Position numbers and translations under genes: made by a program. This document shows positions 39,069 through 49,013 of a stretch of 64,000 nucleotides of DNA, in pieces. The stretch spans positions 124,001-188,000 of the forward strand of contig NZ_MJLT01000045.1 in assembly GCF_001766675.1 (NCBI RefSeq), read 5' to 3'. Positions within the stretch are counted from its first letter, which is position 1. Every line of letters begins with the position of its first letter. This DNA is from Arthrobacter sp. SW1. Its GTDB lineage: Bacteria; Actinomycetota; Actinomycetes; Actinomycetales; Micrococcaceae. The notes beneath the pieces are model-generated. The model searched no databases, was not told the DNA's origin, and saw only the letters and a list, made by a program, of their open reading frames with translations.

Positions 39069-39428
39069 ATGCAGATGTTTCGACGGATACTCCTGATGGC
39101 CGGGATCCTGCTTGTCCCGGTGTTCCTCGCCCTGGCCGGAAGCCTCCTGGGTGCTCCCGCGGGGCCTCCGGTGGTGAACGAGCAGCCCGTGCGGCTGGTG
39201 GCCGGTCCGGACGGCTCCCCGGCGCCCGCCCTCGAACCGGCTCCTGCAGCTACCAAGCCGGGCACTACGAAACCGGGCACGGCCAAGCCGGTGCCCACGC
39301 CGACGAAACCGCCCGCAAAGCCCACGCCCCCGCCGTCGACCGTCCCGCCGTCGACCGCCCCGCCGGCGCCCGTGCTGCCGCCGGTCGTCATCGACGGCGA
39401 CGACGACTCCGACGACGTTGACGACTGA
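39069..39428 (+). CDS. Small exported Pro/Thr-rich protein ahead of a two-component system
   Basis: The 119-aa product begins MQMFRRILLMAGILLVPVFL, a signal peptide or signal anchor, followed by a Pro/Thr/Lys-rich low-complexity region with TKPGT repeats (about residues 63-100) and an acidic end IDGDDDSDDVDD. No enzyme domain is visible. Its stop overlaps the histidine kinase ATG (TGATG), so it is cotranslated with the sensor and may be an extracellular accessory or cell-wall-spanning partner. Upstream ATG 39009 is in frame but gives a non-signal-like N-terminus. Confidence 0.7.
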   Translation: MQMFRRILLMAGILLVPVFLALAGSLLGAPAGPPVVNEQPVRLVAGPDGSPAPALEPAPAATKPGTTKPGTAKPVPTPTKPPAKPTPPPSTVPPSTAPPAPVLPPVVIDGDDDSDDVDD

Positions 39429-40984
39429 TGGTTTCCGTGACAGTGCAGAAGAGCCCGCTGCCGCCGCTTCCGGCCCGGGAGCCTGCCTCCGCTGCCCGGC
39501 GCCGGCTGGGGTCCAGGGTGCCCGCCCGCTGGCGGATCGCGGCTTGGATCCTCTTCACGACGGCAATGACCCTGCTGGCGGTCATGCTCACGGTGCGCTC
39601 GCTGCTGATCGGCGAAGCCCGCACCATGGCGCACCAGGCCATCACGCAGGAATTGGAGGAATTCCGGGCATTCGCGAAGGAAGGTGTCGACCCGACGACG
39701 GCCAAGCCGTTCACCTCGATCGAGAAGATGCTCGAAAGGTACCTGAGCCGCCAGTCGGCCGCACAAGGCGAGGTGATCCTCGGGACGGTGGGGCCGAAGG
39801 TCCTGTACACCCCCAGCGGCGCCCTGAGCTCACCGGACACCGGACACCAACTGCCCGGTGATACCCGCCTTCTGAACTCCATCCGCACCCAGCAGGACGC
39901 CTCCGGAATCGCACGGACCAGCGGCGGGGAAATGCACTGGGCCCGCCTGCCCGTGGTGTCGGGCAGTGAGACCGGCTACTTGATTGTGGGGGATTACATG
40001 GCCCCGCGGGAGGAGCAGGTTGAAGGGCCCATCCTCACCATCTTCTTCGTGTCGCTCGGCGGCCTCGCGGTCACCGCGGGAATCGCCTGGCTGGTGGCCG
40101 GGCAGATCCTGCGTCCGGTCAGGGAGGTCCGGAAGGTGGCAGCCGACATCTCGGAAAACGACCTGACCACCCGGGTGCCGGTCCGCGGCAATGACGACGT
40201 CGCGGCGCTCGCCGTGACCTTCAACACCATGCTGGACCGCCTGGAAGATGCCTACCGGACGCAACGGGCATTTGTCGACGACGCCTCCCATGAACTCCGC
40301 ACGCCCATCACCGTGATCCGCGGACACCTCGAACTCATGGAGGACAACGCCGCGGACCGGCGCCGGACGCTGGAACTGGTGGACGACGAACTCGCCAGGA
40401 TGGCGCGGATCGTGTCCGACCTGCTGCTCCTGGCCAAGGTCGACCGGCCGGGCTTCGCGCAGATGCGGGCCGTTGATGCCACGTCCTTGCTCCTGGATAT
40501 CGAAGCCAAGGCCCAGGCATTGGGGGACCGCGGCTGGCCGATCCTGGAAATCGCCGAAGGGGAGATTACCGCCGATCCGCAGCGCTTGACGCAGGCCGTG
40601 CTCCAACTGGCCACGAACGCCTGCCAGTACTCACCGGAAGGAAGCACAGTGTCGCTGGGTTCGCATTTCTCCGGGACGGGCAACGAACGCACGTTCACGG
40701 TCTGGGTTTCGGACCAAGGCGCCGGAGTGGGCGCCGAGGAAGCGGCGGTCATCTTCGGCCGCTTCCGCCGCGGAGACGCCGCGCGCGACCCCGGAAGAGC
40801 ACGCTCAGGGGCCGGGCTGGGTCTGGCCATCGTCCGCAGCATCGCCGAAGCGCACCACGGCACGGCCTGGGTCAGGAGCAGCAAAGGCCAGGGAGCCACG
40901 TTCGGCATGACCTTCCCGGCCCCGGAGGCCGGCGCGGCCGGCCGGAACCAGAGTGATGACACACAGGACAAGGAGCAGCAGTGA
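39428..40984 (+). CDS. Sensor histidine kinase
   Basis: The 518-aa membrane kinase has TM1 at about 36-60, an extracellular sensor region (about 61-200), TM2 at about 201-224, a HAMP domain (RPVREVRKVAADISENDLTTRV), the dimerisation/phosphoacceptor motif DDASHELRTPITVIRGH with His288, and an ATPase domain with N-box LATNACQYSPEG, VSDQGAGVG, and SGAGLGLAIV. It pairs with the response regulator whose GTG start overlaps its stop by 4 nt. A short Ala/Gly/Glu tail ends the protein. Confidence 0.93.
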   Translation: MVSVTVQKSPLPPLPAREPASAARRRLGSRVPARWRIAAWILFTTAMTLLAVMLTVRSLLIGEARTMAHQAITQELEEFRAFAKEGVDPTTAKPFTSIEKMLERYLSRQSAAQGEVILGTVGPKVLYTPSGALSSPDTGHQLPGDTRLLNSIRTQQDASGIARTSGGEMHWARLPVVSGSETGYLIVGDYMAPREEQVEGPILTIFFVSLGGLAVTAGIAWLVAGQILRPVREVRKVAADISENDLTTRVPVRGNDDVAALAVTFNTMLDRLEDAYRTQRAFVDDASHELRTPITVIRGHLELMEDNAADRRRTLELVDDELARMARIVSDLLLLAKVDRPGFAQMRAVDATSLLLDIEAKAQALGDRGWPILEIAEGEITADPQRLTQAVLQLATNACQYSPEGSTVSLGSHFSGTGNERTFTVWVSDQGAGVGAEEAAVIFGRFRRGDAARDPGRARSGAGLGLAIVRSIAEAHHGTAWVRSSKGQGATFGMTFPAPEAGAAGRNQSDDTQDKEQQ

Positions 40985-41640
40985 GCAGGATCCTTATCGC
41001 CGAAGACGACCGGCGGATCGCGGATTTCATCGAGAAGGGGCTGCGCGCCGCGGCGTATTCCTGCCTGGTGGTGGACGACGGCGCAAGCGCCTTGGTGCTG
41101 GCCCGCTCCGGGGAGTTCGACATGATCATCCTGGATATCGGGCTTCCCATGCTCAACGGTTTCGAGGTGCTGGAGCGGCTGCGCAGCGAAGGCTGCAGGA
41201 CCCCGGTCATCGTCCTCACTGCCAGCGACTCCGTGGCGGACACGGTCTACGGCCTGGAGAGCGGAGCGAATGACTACATGACGAAGCCGTTCCAGTTCGC
41301 CGAACTCCTGGCCAGGATCCGCCTGCGCCTGAACGACGACGCCGATTCGGCCCCCGTCCTCAACCTGAGCCACGGCGACATGGTCCTGGACCTCCGCAGC
41401 CGCCGGGTGAGCTGCGGCGGGACCACTACGGACCTGACCGCCAGGGAGTTCTCCCTGCTGGAGGTCTTCCTGCGGCATCCCGGCCAGGTCCTCACCCGGG
41501 AGCAGCTTCTGTCCCACGCCTGGAACATGGACTTCGACCCGGCCTCGAATGTCGTGGACGTGTATGTGCGGGCCCTGCGGGCCAAGATCGGCGCGGACCG
41601 CCTGGAAACGGTCCGCGGCGCGGGATACCGGCTGCCATGA
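40981..41640 (+). CDS. OmpR/PhoB-type response regulator
   Basis: The 219-aa protein has a receiver domain (Glu8-Asp9-Asp10 acidic pocket, phosphoacceptor Asp52 in ILDIGLPM, conserved Thr in VLTASDS and Lys in YMTKPF) and a C-terminal winged helix (DLTAREFSLLEVFLRHPGQV, then VVDVYVRALRAKIGADRLET). Start is GTG overlapping the kinase stop (GTGA). It likely controls the downstream transporter and perhaps its own operon. Confidence 0.95.
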   Translation: MSRILIAEDDRRIADFIEKGLRAAAYSCLVVDDGASALVLARSGEFDMIILDIGLPMLNGFEVLERLRSEGCRTPVIVLTASDSVADTVYGLESGANDYMTKPFQFAELLARIRLRLNDDADSAPVLNLSHGDMVLDLRSRRVSCGGTTTDLTAREFSLLEVFLRHPGQVLTREQLLSHAWNMDFDPASNVVDVYVRALRAKIGADRLETVRGAGYRLP

Positions 41641-43154
41641 AGCAGGTCTATTACGAAACACGCCCGCAGACAGCCGGGACAGCCGGGACGCCACCGGCCA
41701 GGAGGTCCGCCCGGATCCTCCCACCCGCCGCTGCCGCTTCCCTGTGCCTCGTATGCGCCCTGATCGGGTTCTTCGGCATCATCGCCGCGAACGGCTGGGG
41801 CCTGGACGGGGACGCGGCGATAACGCTCTGCATCTTCGTGGCAGCCGTCTGGTTCTGGATCTTCACCACAGTGGAGGACACCTACGTTGCGCTGGGTGCC
41901 GCCGTCGCCCTCGTCCTCAGCGGCACCCTTCCCACCGGGAAGCTGTTCGACACGCTCGGCGAGGAATCCATCTGGCTGCTCATGGCGGCCTTCGTCATCG
42001 CCGCGGCGGTTGCGTCCACAGGCCTGGCTGCCCGCGGGGCTGCTTTCGTGGTGTCCGGGGCGAGGACCGTCCGGCAGCTCGCGTACCTGGTGACCTTCGG
42101 GCTCCTGGTCACGGCCTTCGCCATCCCTGCCACGTCCGGCCGGGCCGCCCTGGTGCTGCCGATCTTCCTGGCACTGCGCGGGGCCCTGAAAGGACGTGCC
42201 GCCGTCGTCAAGATGCTCGCGGTGCTGTTCCCGACCGTCATCCTGCTGTCCGCCGTGGCGTCCTTCCTTGGCGCGGGAGCGCATCTGATCACCAGCCAGG
42301 TGCTGCAGTCCGCCGGGCACCCGGGTTTCGATTTCGCGGCCTGGCTCCTCCTCGGCTTGCCATTGGCTTTGGTCTCGTCCTTCATGGCGTGTGAACTGGT
42401 GCTCCGGCTCTTCACGGATACAGAGGAACGCCGCCGGCCCCTGCGGGTGGGCCTGGCAGAACTGCAGGAAGCAAGCAGTGCCCGGATCAGCGGCCCGCTG
42501 GGTCTCGATGAACAGCGCGCACTCTTGCTCCTTGCGGCGGTGCTGGCCCTCTGGTGTACCGAAAGCATCCATGGCCTCGACCCGGCCCTGGTGGCGCTCC
42601 TGGGGGCGCTGACGGTGTCCCTTCCCTGCTACGGATCCGTGAAGCTGGGCGCCGCATTGAAGAAGGTGCCCTGGTCCATGCTGATCTTCATGGCTGCCAC
42701 CCTGGCGCTGGGGTCCAGCCTGGTGACGTCCGGCGCGGCCGGGTGGCTTGCCTCCTCGCTGCTGGGGCCGCTCGCCTTCCTGGGGCCTGCGAAACCGGTG
42801 GTGTTCGTCGTCGCCGTAGTGGCGATCTCCACGGCGGCCCATTTGGTGATCCAGTCCCGTTCGGCCCGTTCCGCCGTGCTGATCCCGGTGATCGTGGCCG
42901 CGGCCGCACCCATGGGCGTCGAACCGATGGCCGCCGCGTTCGCTTCAACCGCCGCCGCGGGGTTCTGCCACACCCTCACCTCCTCCGCCAAGCCGGTGGC
43001 GATCTTCGCCGGCCCGGAGGACGAACCCAACTATGAACCCGCAGACCTGCTCCGCCTCTCAGCCTGGCTGGGGCCGCTCAGCACGGCAGTAGTCCTTCTT
43101 TTCAGCTTCACGGTCTGGCCGTTCCTGGGCCTGCCGCTCTTCATCCATCCCTAG
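41637..43154 (+). CDS. SLC13/DASS-type anion permease
   Basis: The 505-aa protein has about 12 hydrophobic segments and resembles the divalent anion:Na+ symporter/ion transporter superfamily: AFAIPATSGRAALVLPIFLAL and its second-half counterpart AHLVIQSRSARSAVLIPVIV look like the paired Ser-Asn-Thr-type substrate loops, and TEERRRPL is a cytoplasmic linker. Its ATG overlaps the response regulator stop by 4 nt and glycerate kinase follows 38 nt later, so the imported compound may be glycerate or a related dicarboxylate (tartrate, glucarate). Substrate is inference. Confidence 0.83.
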   Translation: MKQVYYETRPQTAGTAGTPPARRSARILPPAAAASLCLVCALIGFFGIIAANGWGLDGDAAITLCIFVAAVWFWIFTTVEDTYVALGAAVALVLSGTLPTGKLFDTLGEESIWLLMAAFVIAAAVASTGLAARGAAFVVSGARTVRQLAYLVTFGLLVTAFAIPATSGRAALVLPIFLALRGALKGRAAVVKMLAVLFPTVILLSAVASFLGAGAHLITSQVLQSAGHPGFDFAAWLLLGLPLALVSSFMACELVLRLFTDTEERRRPLRVGLAELQEASSARISGPLGLDEQRALLLLAAVLALWCTESIHGLDPALVALLGALTVSLPCYGSVKLGAALKKVPWSMLIFMAATLALGSSLVTSGAAGWLASSLLGPLAFLGPAKPVVFVVAVVAISTAAHLVIQSRSARSAVLIPVIVAAAAPMGVEPMAAAFASTAAAGFCHTLTSSAKPVAIFAGPEDEPNYEPADLLRLSAWLGPLSTAVVLLFSFTVWPFLGLPLFIHP

Positions 43155-43192
43155 TCCAGCCTGTGCTGGGCCGAGCAGAAACAGGTGTCCCG

Positions 43193-44398
43193 ATGGCCAT
43201 GTCCATTCCACAACGAATCCTGGTGGCTCCCTCCGGTTTCAAGGAGAGCCTCGACGCCGCCGAAGTCGCTGCCGCGATCGCGGCCGGCATCCGCCGTGTC
43301 ATCCCGGGTGTCCACATCACCACGGCCCCGTTGTCCGACGGCGGCGAGGGGACAGCGGCGGCCCTGGCCTGCGCCACGGGCGGCCGGCTCGTCCCGCGGC
43401 GCGTCACCGGACCTGTCGGGGATCCCGTCGATTCGCATTTCGCCATGCTCGGGAACGCCGGGCGGCCCACCGCGGTGGTGGAGATGGCGGCGGCTGCAGG
43501 CCTCCGGCTGGTGCCGGCGGCTCTCCGCGATCCCGGCAGGACCACCACCAGGGGAGTGGGGGAGCTGATCCTCGCCGCGCTGGATGAGGGGGCGGAGCGC
43601 ATCGTGGTGGGATGCGGGGATTCCGGAACGTCCGACGGCGGTGCGGGCGCCTTGCGTGCGCTCGGCGCCCGGGTGCTTGGGGAGGACGGGCGGGAGCTGG
43701 CCGAAGGCGGAGCGGCGCTGGGTGGTGCTGCCGCCGTCGAGCTCTCCGGCCTTGACCCCAGGCTTGCCGCATGCCGGATTGAACTGGCACTCAATCCATA
43801 CAACGTGCTGTGCGGTCCCACGGGCGTGGCCCGGGTTTTCGGCCCGCAGAAGGGTGCCACCCCGGAACAGGTGGAACAGTTGTCCCTTGGCCTCGAGCAG
43901 TGGGCGCAACTGTTGGCGGATGCCGCCGGCGTTTCCGCGGACTACCTGCGGACCGGGCCGGGAACGGGGGCGTCCGGCGGGCTCGGCGCGGGGCTGGCCG
44001 CGATCGGTGCCAGCCTGGTCCCACGCTTTGACCTGCTTCTCGACTCCGGGCTGGCCGGCGTCGACCTTGACGCGCACATCGCGGGCGCGGACCTGGTGGT
44101 CACCGCTGAAGGCGCCATCGACTTCCAGACACCACGGGGCAAGGTGCCTGCAGAAGTGGCGCGGCGCGCGCAGGCCGCCGGGGTCCCCGTGCTTGCCCTC
44201 GCCGGATCGATCGGCAAGGATGCCGCGGACGTGCACGCGGCGGGGATCGACGCCATCGCCGGAATCATTCCGGTCCCCATGGATCTGGACCATGCTGTTG
44301 CCGAAGGGGCCACGCTGCTGCGCGAAGCTACGGAGCGCACTTTCCGGGTGCTTCTGCTGGGTTCGGCGATTTCGTCCCGGCTGGGACGGGTTGCCTGA
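43193..44398 (+). CDS. Glycerate kinase (GarK/GlxK family)
   Basis: The 401-aa enzyme phosphorylates D-glycerate with ATP. It shows the family stretches ILVAPSGFKESLDAAEVAAA, TTAPLSDGGEGT, GCGDSGTSDGGAGALRALGARV, NPLLG-like NPYNVLCGPTGVARVFGPQKGA, TGASGGLGAGL and AEGAIDFQTPRGKVPAEVARRA. The ATG at 43193 is chosen over the in-frame GTG at 43163: it has AGGTG upstream and begins near the conserved domain. It ends 7 nt before the convergent DeoR gene. Confidence 0.92.
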   Translation: MAMSIPQRILVAPSGFKESLDAAEVAAAIAAGIRRVIPGVHITTAPLSDGGEGTAAALACATGGRLVPRRVTGPVGDPVDSHFAMLGNAGRPTAVVEMAAAAGLRLVPAALRDPGRTTTRGVGELILAALDEGAERIVVGCGDSGTSDGGAGALRALGARVLGEDGRELAEGGAALGGAAAVELSGLDPRLAACRIELALNPYNVLCGPTGVARVFGPQKGATPEQVEQLSLGLEQWAQLLADAAGVSADYLRTGPGTGASGGLGAGLAAIGASLVPRFDLLLDSGLAGVDLDAHIAGADLVVTAEGAIDFQTPRGKVPAEVARRAQAAGVPVLALAGSIGKDAADVHAAGIDAIAGIIPVPMDLDHAVAEGATLLREATERTFRVLLLGSAISSRLGRVA

Positions 44399-44405
44399 GG
44401 GCGTG

Positions 44406-45188
44406 TTAGCTTTCTGCGATCCGCAGCTTGCCGACCCCTTCGGCGAGGACCCGGCGGGCCTCCTCGCCGAGGCCGGGATCCGTGATGAGCTCATCCGCTT
44501 CGTCCAGTGCGGCGATTGACGCGATGCCCACGGTTCCCCATTTGCTGTTGTCCGCAAGGACCACCACATTGCGGGCGCACGCCATGAAGGCCTTGTTGGT
44601 TTCGGCTTCCTGCAGGTTCGGGGTAGTGAAGCCGGCCTGCGCATCCATGCCGTGCACGCCCAGGAACAAGGTGTCCAAGTGAAGCTGCTTCAGTGCCGAC
44701 GTGGCGATCGGACCCACCAGCGCGTCCGACGGCGTGCGCTCGCCGCCCGTGACGATCACCGAGGTGCCGCGCCGGGCAGTTCCGGGATCGTGGTGGAAAA
44801 GTTCGGCGATCCTGATGGAGTTGGTGACGACAGTGACCCGGGGCCCGTCCAGCAGCAGCTTGGCGAGCTCGTAGGTGGTTGTGCCGGCGCTGAGGCCGAT
44901 GGCCGAGCCTTCCTTGACCAGTGTGGCGGCCTCGGCGGCGATGGCCTGCTTCTCCGTGATGGCCTGCGTGGATTTCTGCTCGAAGCCGGGCTCGTGGGTG
45001 CGGGCGTCGCCGGGCAGCTTGGCGCCGCCGTGGATGCGTTCCACAAGGCCCGCTTCTTCGAGGCTCTCGATGTCCCGGCGCACGGTCATGGCCGAGACGC
45101 CAAGCGCCTGGGCCAGATCGGTGACGCGCACGACCCGTTCGCGCTGGACGGCGTCGACAATGGCGGTGTGGCGTGCGGCCTGGAGCAT
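44406..45188 (-). CDS. DeoR/GlpR family regulator
   Basis: The 260-aa protein has a DeoR helix-turn-helix (RHTAIVDAVQRERVVRVTDL then LGVSAMTVRRDIESLEEAGL) and a sugar-phosphate-sensing domain with ERIHGGAKL, IGLSAGTTTYELAKLL, TNSIRIAELF, and FLGVHGMDAQAGFTTPN. Start MLQAARHTAI at 45188 gives the usual length; the 37-codon upstream extension is discarded. It is convergent with the glycerate kinase gene and lies 146 nt from the acs stop; whether it regulates the glycerate operon is unknown. Confidence 0.91.
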   Translation of the reverse strand: MLQAARHTAIVDAVQRERVVRVTDLAQALGVSAMTVRRDIESLEEAGLVERIHGGAKLPGDARTHEPGFEQKSTQAITEKQAIAAEAATLVKEGSAIGLSAGTTTYELAKLLLDGPRVTVVTNSIRIAELFHHDPGTARRGTSVIVTGGERTPSDALVGPIATSALKQLHLDTLFLGVHGMDAQAGFTTPNLQEAETNKAFMACARNVVVLADNSKWGTVGIASIAALDEADELITDPGLGEEARRVLAEGVGKLRIAES

Positions 45189-45279
45189 TGGTGTGGTCCT
45201 TGAGACGGGGGAAGCGGACGACTTCAGTTTAGGGCGCGAGGGGCCCGGGCGAGGGACTGCGGCCGAGCGTCCTAACGCC

Positions 45280-45316
45280 GACGGCGCCGTCCCCGCCAAA
45301 GGGGGCCGGCGCCGTC
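45280..45316. terminator. Terminator of acs
   Basis: GACGGCGCC (45280-45288) pairs with GGCGCCGTC (45308-45316), with a further inner CCCC/GGGG pairing, 18 nt beyond the acs stop on the minus strand. Confidence 0.75.
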
Positions 45317-45334
45317 GTGCGTTGAATAAGACCG

Positions 45335-47353
45335 CTACTTCCGCAGGGACTCGGCGATCTGCTGCATGATGGTCGGATCCGACAGGGTGGTGGCGTCCCC
45401 CACCTCGCGGCCTTCCGCGACGTCCTTCAGGAGGCGGCGCATGATCTTGCCGGAACGGGTCTTGGGCAGTTCCGGTACCACCAGCACGTGCTTGGGCTTG
45501 GCGATGGGGCCGATTTCCTTGCCCACGTGGTTGCGCAGTTCCTGCACGGTTTCGTCGCCGTTGTTGGCGGCGTCCCCGCGCAGGATCACGAACGCGACGA
45601 CCGCCTGTCCCGTGGTCTCGTCCGCGGCGCCCACGACGGCGGCCTCCGCCACCGAGGGGTGGGAGACCAGCGCGGACTCGATTTCCGTCGTCGAGAGCCG
45701 GTGCCCGGAAACGTTCATGACGTCGTCCACGCGGCCGAGCAGCCAGATATCGCCGTCTTCGTCCTTCTTGGCGCCGTCGCCGGCGAAGTACATGGCCTCG
45801 AAACGGGACCAGTAGGTGTCCTTGAAGCGTTCGGGATCGCCCCAGATGCCGCGCAGCATGGACGGCCAGGGTTCGCGGACCACAAGGTAGCCGCCGTGCC
45901 CGTCGGGGACGGATTCGCCCAGTTCATCCACCACGTCCACGGCGATGCCCGGCAGCGGGACCTGCGCGGAGCCGGGCTTGGTGGCCGTGACGCCGGGCAG
46001 CGGCGCGATCATCTGGGCGCCGGTCTCGGTCTGCCACCAGGTGTCCACGATAGGCGCGGGGGTGTCCTTCTTCCCGCCGTTGCCGCCGATGACCTCCCGG
46101 TACCACATCCAGGCTTCCGGGTTGATGGGTTCGCCCACGGAGCCGAGCACGCGGATGGAGGAGAGATCGTACTTGGCAGGGATGTCCTTGCCCCACTTCA
46201 TGAAGGTGCGGATGGCGGTGGGCGCCGTGTAGAGGATGGAGACCTTGTACTTCTCCACGATTTCCCACCAGCGGCCCTGGTGCGGGGAATCCGGGGTGCC
46301 TTCGTACATGACCTGGGTGGCGCCGTTGATGAGCGGCGCGTAGGCGACATACGAGTGGCCGGTGACCCAGCCGACGTCGGCCGTGCACCAGAACACGTCC
46401 GTCTCCGGGTGCAGGTCGAACACGGCCTTGTGGGTGTAGGCGCCCTGGGTGAGGTAGCCGCCCGTGGTGTGCAGGATCCCCTTGGGCTTTCCGGTGGTGC
46501 CGGAGGTGTAGAGGATGAACAGCGGGTGCTCGGAGTCATGCCCGACGGCGGTGTGTTCCGTTGACGCCGTGCCGACCGTTTCGTCCCACCACTTGTCCCG
46601 GCCTTCCACCCAGTTCACGGATTCGCCGTTGCGCTTGACCACCACCACGTTCTCCACCGTGTGGCCTTCCTTGGCCAGGGCCTCGTCCACGGCCGGCTTC
46701 AGCGCGCTGGGCTTGCCGCGCCGGAAGGTACCGTCCGCGGTAACCACCAGCTTGGCCTCGGCGTCGTCGATCCGCGAACGCAGGGCGTCGGCGGAGAAGC
46801 CGCCGAAAACCACCGAGTGCACGGCGCCGATCCGGGCGCAGGCCAGGAGGGTGATCACGGCTTCGGGAATCATGGGCAGGTACACGGCCACGCGGTCGCC
46901 CTTCGCCACGCCGAGCGATTCGAAAGCGTTGGCGGCCTTCTTGACCTCTTCGGTCAGTTCCGCGTAGCTGTAGCTGCGCGTGTCTCCGGGTTCGCCTTCG
47001 AAGTGGATGGCCACGCGGTCCCCGAGGCCGTTTTCGACGTGGCGGTCCAGGGCGTTGTAGGCAGCATTGATTTCGCCGCCCACGAACCACTTGGCAAAGG
47101 GCGGATTGGACCAGTCCAGTGCCTGGTCAAAGTCCTTGGACCAGGTGAGCAGTTCACGGGCCTGCTTTGCCCAGAACGCCGGGCGGTCCTGTGCTGCTTC
47201 CGCGTAGTCCCCTGCGCCAACGACGGCGTTGGCGGCGAACTCTTCGGACGGAGCGAACTTCCGGTTTTCGTGCAGCAGGTTTTCCAGGGCGTCACCGGTG
47301 CCGGCGTCGGCGGGGGCAGCGGTGACCGTTGATTCCTTGGCGTCCTGGGACAT
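45335..47353 (-). CDS. acs: Acetyl-CoA synthetase (AMP-forming)
   Basis: Acs activates acetate to acetyl-CoA through acetyl-AMP in the cytosol. The 672-aa product starts [10 protein letters not shown] after GAGAGG and contains the acyl-CoA synthetase landmarks: [20 protein letters not shown], the P-loop [73 protein letters not shown], and the C-terminal acetylation-controlled Lys in [13 protein letters not shown]. The 52-codon in-frame upstream extension is not coding. Monocistronic. Confidence 0.96.
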   Translation of the reverse strand: MSQDAKESTVTAAPADAGTGDALENLLHENRKFAPSEEFAANAVVGAGDYAEAAQDRPAFWAKQARELLTWSKDFDQALDWSNPPFAKWFVGGEINAAYNALDRHVENGLGDRVAIHFEGEPGDTRSYSYAELTEEVKKAANAFESLGVAKGDRVAVYLPMIPEAVITLLACARIGAVHSVVFGGFSADALRSRIDDAEAKLVVTADGTFRRGKPSALKPAVDEALAKEGHTVENVVVVKRNGESVNWVEGRDKWWDETVGTASTEHTAVGHDSEHPLFILYTSGTTGKPKGILHTTGGYLTQGAYTHKAVFDLHPETDVFWCTADVGWVTGHSYVAYAPLINGATQVMYEGTPDSPHQGRWWEIVEKYKVSILYTAPTAIRTFMKWGKDIPAKYDLSSIRVLGSVGEPINPEAWMWYREVIGGNGGKKDTPAPIVDTWWQTETGAQMIAPLPGVTATKPGSAQVPLPGIAVDVVDELGESVPDGHGGYLVVREPWPSMLRGIWGDPERFKDTYWSRFEAMYFAGDGAKKDEDGDIWLLGRVDDVMNVSGHRLSTTEIESALVSHPSVAEAAVVGAADETTGQAVVAFVILRGDAANNGDETVQELRNHVGKEIGPIAKPKHVLVVPELPKTRSGKIMRRLLKDVAEGREVGDATTLSDPTIMQQIAESLRK

Positions 47354-47699
47354 GTGGACCTCTCTCGTCGGACGGAGCTGCGGAGAAGTGCCGCCGGAAC
47401 GCGCGGCGGCAGAACACGTCGCTGTGCGTTCCCGCGGCGAAAAATACCGCAGAATGCTTTCCGCCATAAACACTATCGCTTCCCTCCGACAGGAAGTGCG
47501 CCCCGTCACATTCCGGCCGTGAGCGGTGCGGATTTAGCGCCGAGCGGCGGCCGGCGGCTAGGGGCTGTCAGTGGCTTGGCATAGGCTGAAAGAGTTCCGG
47601 GGCGCAGGCCGCGGGTGCCGGGCGTGTGTCCGACGCAAGGCGGTCCTGGCGGCCGGGACACTGCCGAAACCGGCGCTGCAGTGCAAAGGAGAACCTGTC
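47354..47699. other. 346-nt divergent intergenic region, acs / membrane protein
   Basis: No gene is seen. The acs side contains TATTTT and TAGTGT-like -10 candidates on the minus strand and the acs leader; the other side has TAGGCT (47582-47587) as a weak -10 candidate and AAAGGAGA just before the ATG at 47700. No convincing palindromic operator was found. Confidence 0.5.
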
Positions 47700-49001
47700 A
47701 TGAACCAGTTGAATCCCGCCTCCGGAGACGGAGCGGCAAAGCAAGGGACCCAGGCGCCCGGTACCGGACAATCTTCCCCCGCCGGCAACGCCGCGCTCTC
47801 CTCCGCGGGCAGCCCCGCGCCGGCGGCTGCCAAGGCCGTTGCCGGCCCGTTCACGGTGCGCGACCTCGTGGTCTTCGGCTCCGTCCTGCTGCTGTTCGTG
47901 GCATCCCTTCTCCCGATGTTCGGCCGTTACAACCTGTGGAACATCAACAACCTCTTCTTCCTGGGCCTCGGCATCGTGCTGCCTTTGATCGTCGCGGCGC
48001 TGTTCGCGGCCCGCCGCCTGCAGCCGCAGAACGCAGTGCGCATCGGCTCGCTGTCCGTGGACCAGTTCGCATCCGTGGTGGCCTCCTTCTCGGTGGCATT
48101 CTTCTTCCTGGGCACGGCCGGTGCCTTCAGCGGGTACCTGCTGCTCGGCCTGGTGGGTGCGCTCGCCCTGCTGGGTGCCACGGTCCTCGCCCCGCACGTT
48201 CCGTTGTTGCGGGACGACTTCCGCGACCGCCCCGAGGCCCCGGCGCACCCTGTGGCGCGCGACGCCGTCGCTCCCTTCCGGAAGCCGGCCGCCCCCAAGC
48301 CCGTACAGAAGGCAGCCGCGCCCGGGCCAGTTCAGTCCGGCCCTGTTCGACCGGGCCCAGCCCAGTCCGGTGCAGCGCAGCCCACGGCAGCCGTTCCGGC
48401 TGCGGGTCCCGTTGCCGGCGCTCCCGCGTCCGGCGGTCCTTTCGCGGTGGTCCCGGCGCCGCTTGCCTCCGCGGCGCCCGCCCCCGCAGCGGCTGAAGCC
48501 AACGACGCCGGTGCCCCGGCTTCCGCTTCCGGCGCACCTTCCGCCGCAGAACCGTCTGCTGGCGACACCCCCGAATCCCCAACCGATACCGAAGTTCCCG
48601 CTGATAAGACCGAGGCCCCAGAGGGAGGCACCCCCGGCGGCAGTGACGAGGCACCTGCCCGCGAAGGCATCGCCGCCACCATGGCGCACCCCGTCGTTGA
48701 CCGGACGCAGGAAGCGGGGGCCAAGCAGCAGGAAAGCCGCACGGTGGAGCCGATCGGTGCCACGGTGGATCCGGCCAGCCGCCCCGAGGAGGACCACGAG
48801 CAGCCGGCCTACGAGGCCTTCTGGTTTGCCGTCCCGCAGCCCCGCGTGGCTGTCGACGAGCACAGCGGCGCCCCGGCCTTCACCATCCAGCCTGGCGGCT
48901 GGGTCCTTGCGCTGGAAGACAGGGGCGAGGAATTCCTCGTCCAGAACACCGACGGAAGGCTCGGGGTCCTGCGGGACCTCAGCCACATCGAACGCGGCTG
49001 A
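47700..49001 (+). CDS. Membrane protein with long Ala/Pro-rich linker
   Basis: The 433-aa protein has an Ala/Gly/Ser-rich cytoplasmic N-terminus, about four membrane helices (residues ~50-180, e.g. LVVFGSVLLLFVASLLPMF and ALALLGATVLAP), then about 160 residues of low-complexity Ala/Pro/Gly/Ser/Glu, and a conserved-looking C-terminal domain (EAFWFAVPQPRVAVDE, GWVLALEDRGEEFLVQN, GRLGVLRDLSHIERG) that reads as a small beta barrel. AAAGGAGA precedes the ATG. I do not recognise a named family. It is 12 nt upstream of nth, probably cotranscribed. Confidence 0.8.
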   Translation: MNQLNPASGDGAAKQGTQAPGTGQSSPAGNAALSSAGSPAPAAAKAVAGPFTVRDLVVFGSVLLLFVASLLPMFGRYNLWNINNLFFLGLGIVLPLIVAALFAARRLQPQNAVRIGSLSVDQFASVVASFSVAFFFLGTAGAFSGYLLLGLVGALALLGATVLAPHVPLLRDDFRDRPEAPAHPVARDAVAPFRKPAAPKPVQKAAAPGPVQSGPVRPGPAQSGAAQPTAAVPAAGPVAGAPASGGPFAVVPAPLASAAPAPAAAEANDAGAPASASGAPSAAEPSAGDTPESPTDTEVPADKTEAPEGGTPGGSDEAPAREGIAATMAHPVVDRTQEAGAKQQESRTVEPIGATVDPASRPEEDHEQPAYEAFWFAVPQPRVAVDEHSGAPAFTIQPGGWVLALEDRGEEFLVQNTDGRLGVLRDLSHIERG

Positions 49002-49013
49002 GCAGGACCAACC

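Noticed and set aside
47480..47530. Crp/GlxR site (TGTGA-N6-TCACA) upstream of acs
   Set aside because: Only one half (TGTGA on the minus strand) is present; the second half does not match well enough.
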